From Cupriavidus gilardii (GTDB lineage Bacteria; Pseudomonadota; Gammaproteobacteria; Burkholderiales; Burkholderiaceae), in NCBI RefSeq assembly GCF_008801915.1, contig NZ_VZOV01000020.1, forward strand, positions 1 through 64,000: a stretch of DNA of 64,000 nucleotides. Direction: 5' to 3'. The notes below the pieces were generated by a model. It did not search any database. It was not told the origin of the DNA and saw only the letters and a program-made list of their open reading frames with translations. This document shows positions 48,856 through 58,626 of this stretch, piece after piece; within the stretch, counting starts at the first letter, position 1, and the number at the start of each line of letters is the position of its first letter. The position numbers were made by a program, and so were the translations under genes.

Positions 48856-49797
48856 TCAGTGGGTCTGCATCGCGCCCGCTTCGATGGCAATGTCCGGCGC
48901 CAATGACGGCAGCAGCCAGTCGGCACCGGCGAACAGCACCAGCAGTCCGGCGCCGGCAATGAACGGCCCGAACGGGAACGGCGTATCGCGATCGTGGCGG
49001 CGCAGTGCGATCTTGGCAAGACCGTACACCAGTCCCACCACCGAGGACACCAGCACCAGCGCAGGCAGCGCCTGCCAGCCGAACCAGCCGCCGAGCGCGG
49101 CCATCAGCTTGAAGTCGCCATAGCCCATGCCCTCCTTGCCGCGCAGCAGCTTGAACAGCCAATAGGTGGTCCACAACAGCAGATAGCCGGCGGCCGCGCC
49201 AATCACCGCATCGCCGATCGGCGCGAACAGGCCGGTCAGGTTCAGCAGCAGGCCGAGCCACAGCAGCGGCTGCGTGATCTGATCCGGCAGCAGTTGCGTG
49301 TCGGCATCGATCAGCGCCAGCGACAGCAGCGACCAGATCAGCACCAGCGCGGCCAGCGCCTGCCAGGTGGGCCCGAAATGCCAGGCCGCCAGCGCGCACA
49401 GTGCCGCGCTGATCAGCTCGACGGCGGGATAGCGCAGGCCGATCGGCTTGCCGCAGGCCGAGCAGCGGCCGCGCAGCAACAGATAGCCGAGCACGGGGAT
49501 GTTCTCCCACGGGGCGATCGCATGGCCGCAGTGCGGGCACGACGAGCGCGGCACCACGAGGTCGTAGCGATCGGGGTAGGGCACGGGCTCGTGGCGCAGC
49601 GCCGCCAGATAGTTCGCCTCCTCGCGTTCCATCATGCGCGGCAGCCGATGCACCACCACGTTGAGGAAGCTGCCGACCACCAGACCGAGCAGCGCGGCCG
49701 CGCCCAGCAGGAACCACGGCGGCAGCGCGGCCAGTGCGGCAATGGTCCAGGTACCGGCGGGCATGGCCGCGTTCCAGTTCGACAGGAAGCCTTGCAT
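48856..49797 (-). CDS. pilD: type IV prepilin peptidase / N-methyltransferase PilD
   Basis: 313 aa integral membrane aspartyl protease. The N-terminal methylase region holds the zinc tetracysteine CPHC ... CSAC. The catalytic aspartates lie in LIDADTQLLPDQ and GYGDFKLMAALG. About eight membrane helices are predicted. It cleaves and N-methylates type IV prepilins or type II pseudopilins. No pilin gene is in the window, so its substrates must be encoded elsewhere. It begins 1 bp before the pilC stop region ends and is followed by coaE. Confidence 0.95.
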   Translation of the reverse strand: MQGFLSNWNAAMPAGTWTIAALAALPPWFLLGAAALLGLVVGSFLNVVVHRLPRMMEREEANYLAALRHEPVPYPDRYDLVVPRSSCPHCGHAIAPWENIPVLGYLLLRGRCSACGKPIGLRYPAVELISAALCALAAWHFGPTWQALAALVLIWSLLSLALIDADTQLLPDQITQPLLWLGLLLNLTGLFAPIGDAVIGAAAGYLLLWTTYWLFKLLRGKEGMGYGDFKLMAALGGWFGWQALPALVLVSSVVGLVYGLAKIALRRHDRDTPFPFGPFIAGAGLLVLFAGADWLLPSLAPDIAIEAGAMQTH

Positions 49798-49798
49798 C

Positions 49799-50923
49799 TC
49801 AGACCACCTGGGCCAGCTTGAAGATCGGCAGATACATCGCGATCACCAGCGCGCCGATCAGCACGCCCAGCACCACGACGATCAGCGGCTCGACCATGCC
49901 GGCGACCGCGGCGACGCCCTCGTCGACCTCGCGCTCGCAGCATTGCGCGACATGGAGCAGCATCGTGTCGAGCGCGCCCGATTCCTCGCCGATGCGCGTC
50001 ATCTGCAGCGCCATCGGGTCGAACGCGGCACTGGCGCGCATTGCCGTCGCCAGGCTGGCGCCGCAACGCACCGCGCGTTCGATCTGCCGCGTGGCATCGC
50101 GGTACACACGATTGCCGGCGGCTCCCGCGACCAGCGCCATGGCCTCGACCAGCGGCGTGCCCGCGGCGGACAGCGTCGCCAGCGTGCGCGTCCAGCGTGC
50201 CACCGCCGCCTTGCGCAGCAGCGGACCGGCCAGCGGCAACCGCAGCACCGCGCGATCGCGCGCATGGCGCAGCGCAGCCGAGCGCCGCAGCGCATGCCGC
50301 AGGGCCAGCCACGCCAGCGGCGGCAGCAACAACAGCAGCTGCCAGTTGGCAACCAGGCCATCCGACACCGCGATCACGAATTGCGTGGGTCCGGGCAGTT
50401 CGGCGCCGGCGCCGAAGCCGACGAAGACCTGCTTGAAGGCGGGAATGACGAACAGCATCAGGATCGTCGTCACGGCGGCGGCGACCGCCAGCACCACCAG
50501 CGGATAGCGCAGCGCGGCGCGTACCTGGCCACGCAGCGCGATCTCCTGTTGCTGATGGACGCACAGCCTGTCGAGCATGCCGCCGAGCGCGCCGCTGTGC
50601 TCGCCGGCTTCGACCAGGCTGCAGTACAGCGCGTCGAACGTGCGGGGATGGCGGCGCATGGCCTGCGCCAGGCCGCTGCCGCCCTCGATGTCGGCGCGCA
50701 ATTGCGCCAGCAGGCGGCGCCACGCCGGGTCGCCATGGCCGCGCGCGATGATGTCCAGCGCCGGCAGCAGCGGCACGCTGGCGCCCAGCAGCGTCGACAG
50801 CTGGCGGGTGAAGCGCGCGATGTCCTCGGCATGGAATCGGGGTGGCGCGATGACGCGCGCCATGGCCCTGAGGCGGACGGCGGCGCGCGGTGCCGGCGCC
50901 GCCATGGTGGACCCGGATGGCAT
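49799..50923 (-). CDS. pilC: type II secretion / type IV pilus inner-membrane protein PilC (GspF family)
   Basis: 374 aa with two GspF repeats and three membrane helices (around ALRYPLVVLAVAAAVTTILML, LLLLLPPLAWLALR and PLIVVVLGVLIGALVIAMYL). Family motifs are FTRQLSTLLGASVPLLPALDI, VEAGEHSGALGGML and the second-repeat equivalent IGEESGALDTML. It forms the platform on which the ATPase drives pilin polymerisation. ATG 50923 is 33 bp after the ATPase gene; the ribosome-binding site is weak. Confidence 0.93.
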   Translation of the reverse strand: MPSGSTMAAPAPRAAVRLRAMARVIAPPRFHAEDIARFTRQLSTLLGASVPLLPALDIIARGHGDPAWRRLLAQLRADIEGGSGLAQAMRRHPRTFDALYCSLVEAGEHSGALGGMLDRLCVHQQQEIALRGQVRAALRYPLVVLAVAAAVTTILMLFVIPAFKQVFVGFGAGAELPGPTQFVIAVSDGLVANWQLLLLLPPLAWLALRHALRRSAALRHARDRAVLRLPLAGPLLRKAAVARWTRTLATLSAAGTPLVEAMALVAGAAGNRVYRDATRQIERAVRCGASLATAMRASAAFDPMALQMTRIGEESGALDTMLLHVAQCCEREVDEGVAAVAGMVEPLIVVVLGVLIGALVIAMYLPIFKLAQVV

Positions 50924-50956
50924 GATCGTTCGGTCGATCTTCGTGATGGATTGTCG

Positions 50957-52219
50957 TTATGGATTGGTCGTCGCCAGCACCTCGGCCAGCGAGGTCGTGC
51001 CCGCCCTGACCTTGAGCAGCCCCGCCTCGCGCAACGATAGCACGCCCTCGCGGCGCGCCTGCTGGGCCAGCGCACGGGCACTGCCCCGCGACAGGATGAT
51101 GTTCTGCATCGCGTCGGAGACCGGCATCACCTGATGGATGCCGCAGCGCCCGCGATAACCGCTGCCGCGGCACGCGGCGCAGCCGACCGGCTGGCAGGGC
51201 TGCCAGTCGCCGTCGAGCAAGGTGTCCGCGAAACCGGCCTCGCGCAGCGCGGACAGCGGCACCGGGACCGGACGTTTGCAGGCGCACAGCATGCGGGCCA
51301 GCCGCTGCGCGGTGATCACCAGCACGCTGGCGGCCAGGTGAAAGGGCGCGACGCCAAGCTGCGCGAGCCGTGTCAGCGTGCCCGGCGCATCGTTGGTGTG
51401 CAGCGTCGACAGTACCAGATGGCCGGTCTGCGCCGCCTTGACCGCGACATCGGCGGTTTCGGCATCGCGGATCTCGCCGACCATGATCACGTCCGGGTCC
51501 TGCCGCAGCAACGCTCGCAGCACGGTGGGGAAGTTCAGGCCAATCTTGTCGTGGATATTGACCTGGTTGATGCCGGCCAGCTGGATCTCGGCCGGGTCCT
51601 CGGCCGTCGAGATATTGCGCTCGTGCTGGTTCAGCAGATTCAGGAGGGCGTACAGCGAAACGGTCTTGCCGCTGCCGGTCGGACCGGTGACCAGCACCAT
51701 GCCGTGCGGACGGCGCAGCCGCTCGAGCAGCACGGCCAGCTGCGTCGGCTCGAGGCCGAGGCTGTCCATATCGAGCCGCACACTGGACGCGGCCAGCATG
51801 CGCAGCACGATCTTTTCGCCGAACAGCGTCGGCAGCGTCGATACGCGCAGATCGACCGCGCGGCCGGCGGCCCCGTCAGGCGTCGCCTCGCCGTCGCGCC
51901 GCGGCACCACGAACCGCATGCGGCCATCCTGCGGTACACGCTTCTCGGCGATGTCCAGCCGCGCCAGCACCTTGATCCGCGTCGCGATGCGATCGCGAAT
52001 GTCCAGCGGCGGACGGGCGACCTCGTGCAGCTGCCCATCGATGCGAAAGCGCACGCGATAGAAGCCTTCGTACGGCTCGAAGTGCAGGTCCGAGGCGCCG
52101 CGCCGGCAGGCCTCGGCCAGCAGCGTCTGGACGAAGCGCACGACCGGCGCGTCGTCGACCGATGGCATGGCGGGGTCGTATTCGATCGGCGCATCGGACG
52201 GGGCGGTCATGGCGATCAT
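50957..52219 (-). CDS. GspE/PilB family secretion ATPase, lacking the N-terminal domain
   Basis: 420 aa. It has the N2 domain (RGASDLHFEPYEGFYRVRFRIDG), Walker A GPTGSGKT, the Asp box and His box of secretion ATPases (EDPAEIQLAGINQVN; TGHLVLSTLHTND) and the C-terminal zinc tetracysteine (CQPVGCAACRGSGYRGRCG). The usual N1 (MshEN-like) domain of PilB is missing: the protein starts about 20 residues before N2. I used ATG 52219; ATG 52210 is also possible. No ribosome-binding site stands out. The upstream space holds only the tRNA and its terminator, so no lost N-terminal part is visible. Confidence 0.88.
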   Translation of the reverse strand: MIAMTAPSDAPIEYDPAMPSVDDAPVVRFVQTLLAEACRRGASDLHFEPYEGFYRVRFRIDGQLHEVARPPLDIRDRIATRIKVLARLDIAEKRVPQDGRMRFVVPRRDGEATPDGAAGRAVDLRVSTLPTLFGEKIVLRMLAASSVRLDMDSLGLEPTQLAVLLERLRRPHGMVLVTGPTGSGKTVSLYALLNLLNQHERNISTAEDPAEIQLAGINQVNIHDKIGLNFPTVLRALLRQDPDVIMVGEIRDAETADVAVKAAQTGHLVLSTLHTNDAPGTLTRLAQLGVAPFHLAASVLVITAQRLARMLCACKRPVPVPLSALREAGFADTLLDGDWQPCQPVGCAACRGSGYRGRCGIHQVMPVSDAMQNIILSRGSARALAQQARREGVLSLREAGLLKVRAGTTSLAEVLATTNP

Positions 52220-52342
52220 GGCGGGCGGGACGCAGTGCGGGAGTGGCCCAGTGTGCGATGCGCCGGCGGGAACGGGAATGCGCCCAGTCTCAAATGGCGG
52301 GGACGGCCAAAGCAAGAAGACTTAAACGAACGGACCAAAACA

Positions 52343-52372
52343 AAAGGGCCGTGCATCGCTGCACGGCCCTTT
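52343..52372 (-). terminator. terminator downstream of tRNA-Pro
   Basis: On the minus strand AAAGGGCCGTGCA and TGCACGGCCCTTT are perfect 13-bp arms around a 4-nt loop, followed by TGTTTTG. It ends the tRNA transcript just before the ATPase operon. Confidence 0.92.
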
Positions 52373-52381
52373 CGGAAAAAC

Positions 52382-52458
52382 TGGTCGGGGTGAGAGGATT
52401 CGAACCTCCGGCCTCTACGTCCCGAACGTAGCGCTCTACCAGGCTAAGCTACACCCCG
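52382..52458 (-). tRNA. tRNA-Pro (anticodon CGG)
   Basis: 77 nt including the encoded CCA (TGG at 52382-52384 on the plus strand). The acceptor stem is CGGGGTG/CACCCCG, the anticodon stem CTACG/CGTAG encloses the loop TTCGGGA with anticodon CGG, and the T arm holds GGTTCGAATCC. It reads CCG proline codons. It lies between the ispB and secretion-ATPase genes and has its own terminator. Confidence 0.97.
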
Positions 52459-52477
52459 TTTTCTGTTCCCCGCCGCG

Positions 52478-53464
52478 TCAGGACTGACGTTGCAGCGAGA
52501 AAGCACATAACTTTATCAGCGTTTCCTTCAGTTGTGAAGAGGGAAATTGCATTGCCGCGCGTTCGGCCGCATCGGCCTCGCGTTTTGCGGCCTCGAAGGT
52601 CGCATCCAGGGCCCCGCATTGATGGATGGCCGAGAACACCGCGTCGAAGTGTTCGGTGCCGCCCTGGACGATCGCCTCGCGCGCCAGCGCGCGTTGCTCG
52701 GCGCTGCCATGCTCCATCAGATGCAGCAGCGGCAGCGTCGGCTTGCCCTCGCGCAGGTCGTCGCCGGCGTTCTTGCCCATCTGTTCGGCGCTGGCGGTGT
52801 AGTCGAGCATGTCGTCGATCAGCTGGAAGGCGGTGCCGATGCGGCGGCCGTATTCGGCGGCCGCCTCTTCCATCGCCGCGTCGGCACCCGCCAGCACCGC
52901 GCCAAGCTGGGCCGAGGCCTCGAACAGCTTGGCGGTCTTGTAGCGGATCACCTGCAGATAGCGCTCCACCGTGACGTCGGGGTCGTGCATGTTCAGCAGC
53001 TGTAGCACCTCGCCCTCGGCGATCACGTTGGTCGCGTCCGACAGGATCTGCATGATGCGCATGCTGCCGGCGTCGACCATCATCTGGAACGCGCGCGAAT
53101 AGAGAAAGTCGCCGACCAGCACGCTGGCGGCATTGCCGAACACCGCGTTGGCGGTCTGGCGGCCGCGCCGCAGCTCGGATTCGTCGACCACGTCGTCGTG
53201 CAGCAGCGTGGCGGTGTGGATGAATTCCACCACCGCGGCCAGTTCGTGATGGCGATGTCCGTCATAGCCCAGCGCGCGTGCGGACAGCAGCAGGATCACG
53301 GGGCGCAGGCGCTTGCCGCCCGCGCCGATGATGTATTCGCCGATCTGTTCGATCAGGGGCACTTCGGAAGACAGGCGCTGCCGGATGACTGCATCGACGG
53401 CGCGCATGTCGGCAGCGACCGGAGCGAGCAAGGCAGAAGCGGAAGACTCGGACAAGATGATCAC
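52478..53464 (-). CDS. ispB: octaprenyl diphosphate synthase
   Basis: 328 aa polyprenyl synthase that makes the ubiquinone side chain (C40 by analogy). The two Asp-rich motifs are LLHDDVVDES and LIDDMLDY, with GGKRLRP and the GEVLQL region. The start is taken as GTG 53464; the frame stays open upstream but the extra sequence is not family-like. A TATAAT on the minus strand (53488-53483) lies about 20 bp before this GTG, leaving only a very short leader. It diverges from the rplU operon, the usual arrangement. Confidence 0.95.
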   Translation of the reverse strand: MIILSESSASALLAPVAADMRAVDAVIRQRLSSEVPLIEQIGEYIIGAGGKRLRPVILLLSARALGYDGHRHHELAAVVEFIHTATLLHDDVVDESELRRGRQTANAVFGNAASVLVGDFLYSRAFQMMVDAGSMRIMQILSDATNVIAEGEVLQLLNMHDPDVTVERYLQVIRYKTAKLFEASAQLGAVLAGADAAMEEAAAEYGRRIGTAFQLIDDMLDYTASAEQMGKNAGDDLREGKPTLPLLHLMEHGSAEQRALAREAIVQGGTEHFDAVFSAIHQCGALDATFEAAKREADAAERAAMQFPSSQLKETLIKLCAFSLQRQS

Positions 53465-53482
53465 CGTTACGCAGAACGAGCG

Positions 53483-53488
53483 ATTATA
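53483..53488 (-). promoter_or_regulatory. -10 box of ispB
   Basis: A perfect TATAAT on the minus strand, about 20 bp upstream of the GTG start. No clear -35 is seen. The transcript leader would be about 12 nt. Confidence 0.5.
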
Positions 53489-53592
53489 TGCGATGGCCGT
53501 GTCCAGATGGCCCGGATGGCACCTCGTGCGCGCGATCGCGCGGCGCGTTCGCCGGCGGATACCGGCTTGCGGGCCGGGGCGGGACCGGCGCC

Positions 53593-53598
53593 TATAAT
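53593..53598 (+). promoter_or_regulatory. -10 box upstream of the 36-aa ORF
   Basis: A perfect TATAAT with no clear -35 at the right distance (TTGCGG at 53567 is 20 bp away). Only 6 bp separate it from the ATG at 53605, so a transcript starting here would be leaderless for that ORF. Confidence 0.5.
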
Positions 53599-53604
53599 GC
53601 CGCC

Positions 53605-53715
53605 ATGAACAAGCCCGCCGCTCCCGATGGCCATGGCCGCCGCCCCTTCCGCCGCCTCGCGTGGTGGGTCGCGTTCGCCGCGCTGGCCGGATTTCTGCTC
53701 GCCGAGGCGACCTGA
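53605..53715 (+). CDS. small membrane peptide, 36 aa, hypothetical
   Basis: A 36-residue frame: a Pro/Gly/Arg-rich start of about 17 residues, then one hydrophobic helix (LAWWVAFAALAGFLLAEAT). No ribosome-binding site is present. Instead, a TATAAT ends 6 bp before the ATG, which would place the transcript start at or near the ATG. It could be a leaderless membrane peptide or a chance frame in the rplU leader. The arginine-then-hydrophobic pattern fits a single-pass inner-membrane protein. Confidence 0.4.
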   Translation: MNKPAAPDGHGRRPFRRLAWWVAFAALAGFLLAEAT

Positions 53716-53771
53716 GGGGCCACTGCATTAAGTGCGCTGCCCGTCTCTGCGGGCCTATGTGTTTGTTTTCT

Positions 53772-53800
53772 TTGCACTTTTCCCGCTGCTCGTATAGAAT
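53772..53800 (+). promoter_or_regulatory. predicted promoter of rplU-rpmA
   Basis: TTGCAC (53772-53777), a 17-bp spacer and TAGAAT (53795-53800), 151 bp before rplU. The long leader contains a GC-rich hairpin centred on the palindrome GCCAGCGCTGGC (53905-53916) followed by TTTT, which could act as an attenuator. Confidence 0.65.
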
Positions 53801-53950
53801 GCCGAGTTTCCTCCGGCTGAACTGCTGTTGTTGCGTCCGTGCCGGCGGGAGATAACCGGGCCGAAAGCGCGTTGCATGGCCGCTTCGCCTAGCCGCGAAG
53901 CCGCGCCAGCGCTGGCTTTTGGGCGTTTATTCACATCGAGAGGTTCGACA

Positions 53951-54262
53951 ATGTACGCGGTCGTAAAAACCGGCGGCAAGCAATACAAGGTTGCTGCTGG
54001 CGAAAAACTGAAAGTAGAACAGATACCGGCAGACATTGGCGCAGAAATCACGCTCGACCAAGTGCTCGCAGTGGGCGCTGGCGACCAGATCAAGTTTGGT
54101 ACGCCGCTGGTCAGCGGGGCTTCCGTCAAAGCTACCGTTATCTCCCAGGGTCGTCACGACAAGGTGAAGATCTTCAAGATGCGCCGTCGCAAGCATTACC
54201 AGAAGCGCCAAGGCCATCGCCAGAATTACACCGAACTGCGCATCGAAGCGATCGTTGCCTGA
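53951..54262 (+). CDS. rplU: 50S ribosomal protein L21
   Basis: 103 aa. It starts [20 protein letters not shown] and includes [25 protein letters not shown], the rRNA-binding core of L21. It is the standard length and binds 23S rRNA. ATG 53951 follows an AGAGG-like sequence. rpmA follows 63 bp later, the universal rplU-rpmA pair. Confidence 0.98.
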   Translation: MYAVVKTGGKQYKVAAGEKLKVEQIPADIGAEITLDQVLAVGAGDQIKFGTPLVSGASVKATVISQGRHDKVKIFKMRRRKHYQKRQGHRQNYTELRIEAIVA

Positions 54263-54325
54263 GTCCCCGCGGACCGCAACGAGAGCAAATCGGTGACATC
54301 CAGGTAAAGCGACAGGAGCTAAGTC

Positions 54326-54586
54326 ATGGCACAGAAAAAAGGCGGCGGTTCCACACGGAACGGCCGCGATTCCGAATCGAAGCGTCTGGGCGTGAAGGTG
54401 TTTGGTGGCCAGGCCATCAACGCCGGCGGCATCATCGTCCGCCAGCGCGGTACCCGTGTGCATGCCGGCGAGAACGTCGGCGTGGGCAAGGACCACACCC
54501 TCTTCGCCCTGGTTGACGGCCACGTGAAGTTCGCCGTCAAGGGCGCTGCCAAGAAGCAGCAGGTCAGCGTCGTTCCGGCAGCCTGA
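54326..54586 (+). CDS. rpmA: 50S ribosomal protein L27
   Basis: 86 aa. The N-terminal tail [16 protein letters not shown] reaches the peptidyl-transferase centre in bacterial ribosomes. The rest ([24 protein letters not shown]) is the conserved beta core. A GACAGGAG ribosome-binding site precedes the ATG. An intrinsic terminator follows 21 bp after the stop. Confidence 0.98.
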   Translation: MAQKKGGGSTRNGRDSESKRLGVKVFGGQAINAGGIIVRQRGTRVHAGENVGVGKDHTLFALVDGHVKFAVKGAAKKQQVSVVPAA

Positions 54587-54607
54587 CCACTGCCTTGCAG
54601 CACGAAG

Positions 54608-54633
54608 GCCCCGCAACCCTTGCGGGGCTTTTT
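54608..54633 (+). terminator. intrinsic terminator between rpmA and obgE
   Basis: GCCCCGCAA (54608-54616) and TTGCGGGGC (54620-54628) pair around CCC, followed by TTTTT. It separates the ribosomal genes from obgE, so obgE would depend on readthrough or its own promoter. Confidence 0.92.
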
Positions 54634-54681
54634 CTTTTCTGGCGACAATGTCGAACGTCGCCCGCCGCCGGCAGCGCCTGA

Positions 54682-55821
<1,140 letters not shown>

Positions 55822-55883
55822 TCGCCTCGCCGGAATTCTGTCCCGGATCTTTGCCCGGCACGACCCTACTTCAGGAGACACAG

Positions 55884-57008
55884 TTGCCCACCCAATCGGT
55901 CATCGCGCAGGCCCGGCGCATCGTCGTCAAGGTCGGATCGAGCCTCGTCACCAACGACGGCAAGGGGCTGGACCACGATGCCATCGCCCGCTGGGCGGCG
56001 CAGATCGCCAGGCTGCGTACCGCCGGCAAGGAAGTCGTGCTGGTCAGCTCGGGCGCGATCGCCGAGGGCATGCAGCGGCTGGGATGGGTGCGCCGTCCGC
56101 GCGAGATTCATGAGTTGCAGGCCGCGGCCGCGGTCGGCCAGATGGGGTTGGCCCAGGTCTACGAGAGCCAGTTCGGCCGCTATGGCATCCGCACCGCGCA
56201 GGTGCTGCTGACCCATGCCGACCTGGCCGACCGCGAGCGCTACCTGAATGCGCGCTCGACGCTGCTGACGCTGCTCGGCCTGGGCGTGGTGCCGATCATC
56301 AACGAGAACGACACGGTCGTCACCGACGAAATCAAGTTCGGCGACAACGATACGCTGGGCGCGCTGGTCACCAACCTGATCGAGGGCGATGCGCTGGTGA
56401 TCCTGACCGACCAGCGCGGCCTGTACACCGCCGATCCGCGCAAGGATCCGGCCGCCGAGTTCGTGCACGAGGCGCTGGCCGGCACGCCGCAGCTCGAGGC
56501 GATGGCCGGCGGCGCCGGCACCGCGATCGGCCGCGGCGGCATGCTGACCAAGATCCTGGCGGCCAAGCGCGCGGCCAAGTCGGGCGCCCATACGGTGATC
56601 GCGTCCGGACGCGAGGCCGACGTGCTCGCGCGTCTGGCCGGCGGCGAGGCGATCGGCACGCAGCTGCTGGCGCCGACCGGGCGGCTGACCGCGCGCAAGC
56701 AATGGATGGCCGACCATCTGCAGCTGCGTGGGCGCGTCGTCATCGATGCCGGCGCGGTCGACAAGCTGACCGCGGGCGGCAAGTCGCTGCTGCCGATCGG
56801 CGTGGTGGAAGTGCAGGGCGAGTTCGCGCGCGGCGAGGTCATCGCCTGCGTCGATGCGCAGGGGCGCGAGGTGGCACGCGGCCTGACCAACTATTCGAGC
56901 GCGGAGGCGCGGCTGATCGCGCGCAAGCCGTCGTCGGAAATCGAAGCGGTGCTCGGCCATCTGAACGAGCCCGAGCTGATCCACCGGGACAACCTCGTAC
57001 TCGTCTGA
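55884..57008 (+). CDS. proB: glutamate 5-kinase
   Basis: 374 aa, first enzyme of proline synthesis. The amino-acid kinase domain has [43 protein letters not shown] and the [15 protein letters not shown] motif. A C-terminal PUA domain begins near [17 protein letters not shown]. The start is TTG 55884: CAGGAG sits 7 bp upstream and the family N-terminus begins there, while no ATG or GTG fits. It follows obgE by 62 bp, a common obgE-proB arrangement. Confidence 0.95.
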   Translation: MPTQSVIAQARRIVVKVGSSLVTNDGKGLDHDAIARWAAQIARLRTAGKEVVLVSSGAIAEGMQRLGWVRRPREIHELQAAAAVGQMGLAQVYESQFGRYGIRTAQVLLTHADLADRERYLNARSTLLTLLGLGVVPIINENDTVVTDEIKFGDNDTLGALVTNLIEGDALVILTDQRGLYTADPRKDPAAEFVHEALAGTPQLEAMAGGAGTAIGRGGMLTKILAAKRAAKSGAHTVIASGREADVLARLAGGEAIGTQLLAPTGRLTARKQWMADHLQLRGRVVIDAGAVDKLTAGGKSLLPIGVVEVQGEFARGEVIACVDAQGREVARGLTNYSSAEARLIARKPSSEIEAVLGHLNEPELIHRDNLVLV

Positions 57009-57018
57009 GCGGACGCAA

Positions 57019-57055
57019 GAAGGCCGGCGATGGCAATCCGCCGCCGCCGGCCTTC
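57019..57055. terminator. bidirectional hairpin between proB and the CNP1-like gene
   Basis: GAAGGCCGGCG (57019-57029) and CGCCGGCCTTC (57045-57055) are perfect 11-bp arms around a 15-nt loop, between two convergent genes. There is no T run, but its position suits a shared terminator. Confidence 0.6.
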
Positions 57056-57076
57056 ATCGTAGTCTGTCGATACCCC

Positions 57077-57715
57077 TTACTGGTACGCGCCCTGCCGGGC
57101 CACGCCGTCGCGGATCGCGCGCACGATGTCCTCGGTCTTGCCCGCCACCGCGCGGCCGTCGCAAAGATATTCGGACGCCAGCGTCGCCGCATAGCTGTTG
57201 CGCACGCTGGTGCTCATCGTCCGCCATTGCTCGGCGCCCGCGCTCTGGTTCGGCACCCAGGTCTTGCTGCCGGGCGGCATGGTGGCGAACAGCTTGCGCT
57301 GGAACACGTCGCAGCGCACCCCTTCGTAGCTGATGTTGCGCACGCCGGTCGGGCTGGTGATCACCGCGGTGTAGCGCACCGCGCCGTCCTCGCCGACCAG
57401 GATCGACTTGGCGTCCACCGCGAACGACAGGCGCCCCGTGGTGCTGACGTCAAACGGCAGCAGATCGGCGTCGGCCGGCGGCGGCGGCAGCTTGGTCGCG
57501 GCCTCCTGGAAGCCCTTGGAGGCGAGCCGGTCGAGCAGGAAGACCGGTTCCTCGGCCTCCTCCGCTTCGAGCTGGGCGGCGCGCTTGGGCGTCTCGGTGC
57601 TGGTCGAACAGGCGCTCACCAGGGCGACCGCGAACAGCGTGGCAAGCCCGGCAGCCAGACCGTTGAGGGTCGCGCTGCCGGTGTGGCGTCGGCCGAAGCC
57701 GGCGGGTTTAGTCAT
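57077..57715 (-). CDS. CNP1-like family lipoprotein
   Basis: 212 aa, unknown function. A signal segment ends in a lipobox-like VSAC, so it is probably a lipoprotein. The mature part has conserved-looking stretches ([31 protein letters not shown]) with two Cys that could form a disulfide; this matches the CNP1-like family found in betaproteobacteria. Its ATG lies inside the end of rppH (8-bp overlap), so it is coupled to rppH. Confidence 0.85.
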   Translation of the reverse strand: MTKPAGFGRRHTGSATLNGLAAGLATLFAVALVSACSTSTETPKRAAQLEAEEAEEPVFLLDRLASKGFQEAATKLPPPPADADLLPFDVSTTGRLSFAVDAKSILVGEDGAVRYTAVITSPTGVRNISYEGVRCDVFQRKLFATMPPGSKTWVPNQSAGAEQWRTMSTSVRNSYAATLASEYLCDGRAVAGKTEDIVRAIRDGVARQGAYQ

Positions 57716-58367
57716 CAGTGCTCCGCGTTTGCACGCAGACCGGCGCTTCCGGCTGCGTCAGGGTAGGGGACGGCTGGCTGGCGGCCGGCGTATTGCCCGG
57801 GGCTTGCCGGCCCGCGCGCTGGCCGCCGGCGCGGCCGGCGTTGCCGTGGGTCCCGGCATGGTGGTTGCCGTAGGGACTGAGCGGCGCCCGCTGGCCGCGA
57901 TGCAGAAAGCGCGACAGCTCCGTCAGCGCCATCTGGTAGACCTCGCGCTTGAATTCGATCACCGCATCGAGCGGCACCCAGTACTGGCTCCAGCGCCAGG
58001 CGTCGAATTCCGGGTGGTCGGTGGCGCGCAGGCAGATATCGCAATCGCGCGCCGCCATCCGCAGCAGGAACCAGATCTGTTTCTGCCCCTTGTAATGCCC
58101 GCGAATCTCGCGGCGTATGAACTTGTCCGGCACCTCGTAACGCAGCCAGTCGCGCGTGCGACCGACGATCCTGACGTGCTCGGGCAGCAGTCCGACCTCT
58201 TCATGCAGTTCGCGGTACATCGCCTGTTCCGGCGTCTCGCCGTATTTGATGCCGCCTTGGGGAAACTGCCAAGAATGTTCGCCGATTCGCTTGCCCCAGA
58301 ACACCTCGTTCCGTGCGTTGATGAGGATGATGCCGACGTTCGGGCGGAAGCCTTCACGATCGAGCAT
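57708..58367 (-). CDS. rppH: RNA 5'-pyrophosphohydrolase RppH
   Basis: 219 aa Nudix enzyme that removes pyrophosphate from mRNA 5' ends, starting their decay. It begins [25 protein letters not shown] and has the Nudix box [23 protein letters not shown] (about residues 38-60), with WQFPQGG just before. The C-terminal 60 residues are Gly/His/Ala/Pro-rich and probably disordered, longer than in E. coli RppH (176 aa). It diverges from proS, the normal betaproteobacterial arrangement. Confidence 0.96.
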   Translation of the reverse strand: MLDREGFRPNVGIILINARNEVFWGKRIGEHSWQFPQGGIKYGETPEQAMYRELHEEVGLLPEHVRIVGRTRDWLRYEVPDKFIRREIRGHYKGQKQIWFLLRMAARDCDICLRATDHPEFDAWRWSQYWVPLDAVIEFKREVYQMALTELSRFLHRGQRAPLSPYGNHHAGTHGNAGRAGGQRAGRQAPGNTPAASQPSPTLTQPEAPVCVQTRSTDD

Positions 58368-58399
58368 GACTGCACCTCGAATCCTTTAGAATTACGTCG

Positions 58400-58405
58400 A
58401 TTATA
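58400..58405 (-). promoter_or_regulatory. -10 box of rppH
   Basis: A perfect TATAAT on the minus strand, 33 bp upstream of the rppH ATG. No clear -35 is found. Confidence 0.5.
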
Positions 58406-58626
58406 AAGGAAGCGCGGGGTCCGTCCGGACCGGTCCAGCGTGCTGGTTTTCCCCGACGAAATGCGCCGTTTCAGGCGCCTTTCGCCGGCCCAGACACCGT
58501 GTCGCGACCGTGTTCCTGGCGGCGTTTTCCGACGCTGTCCTCGACCCTGTCGCACCCCTTGCCCTTTTCCCATCGATCCGCGCCGCGTGCGCCGTCCCAA
58601 CCTGCTGTCCCAACCGAAAGCCACGG

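Noticed and set aside
52382..52458. Integration (att) site in tRNA-Pro
   Set aside because: No integrase gene or partial repeat of the tRNA 3' end is visible nearby.
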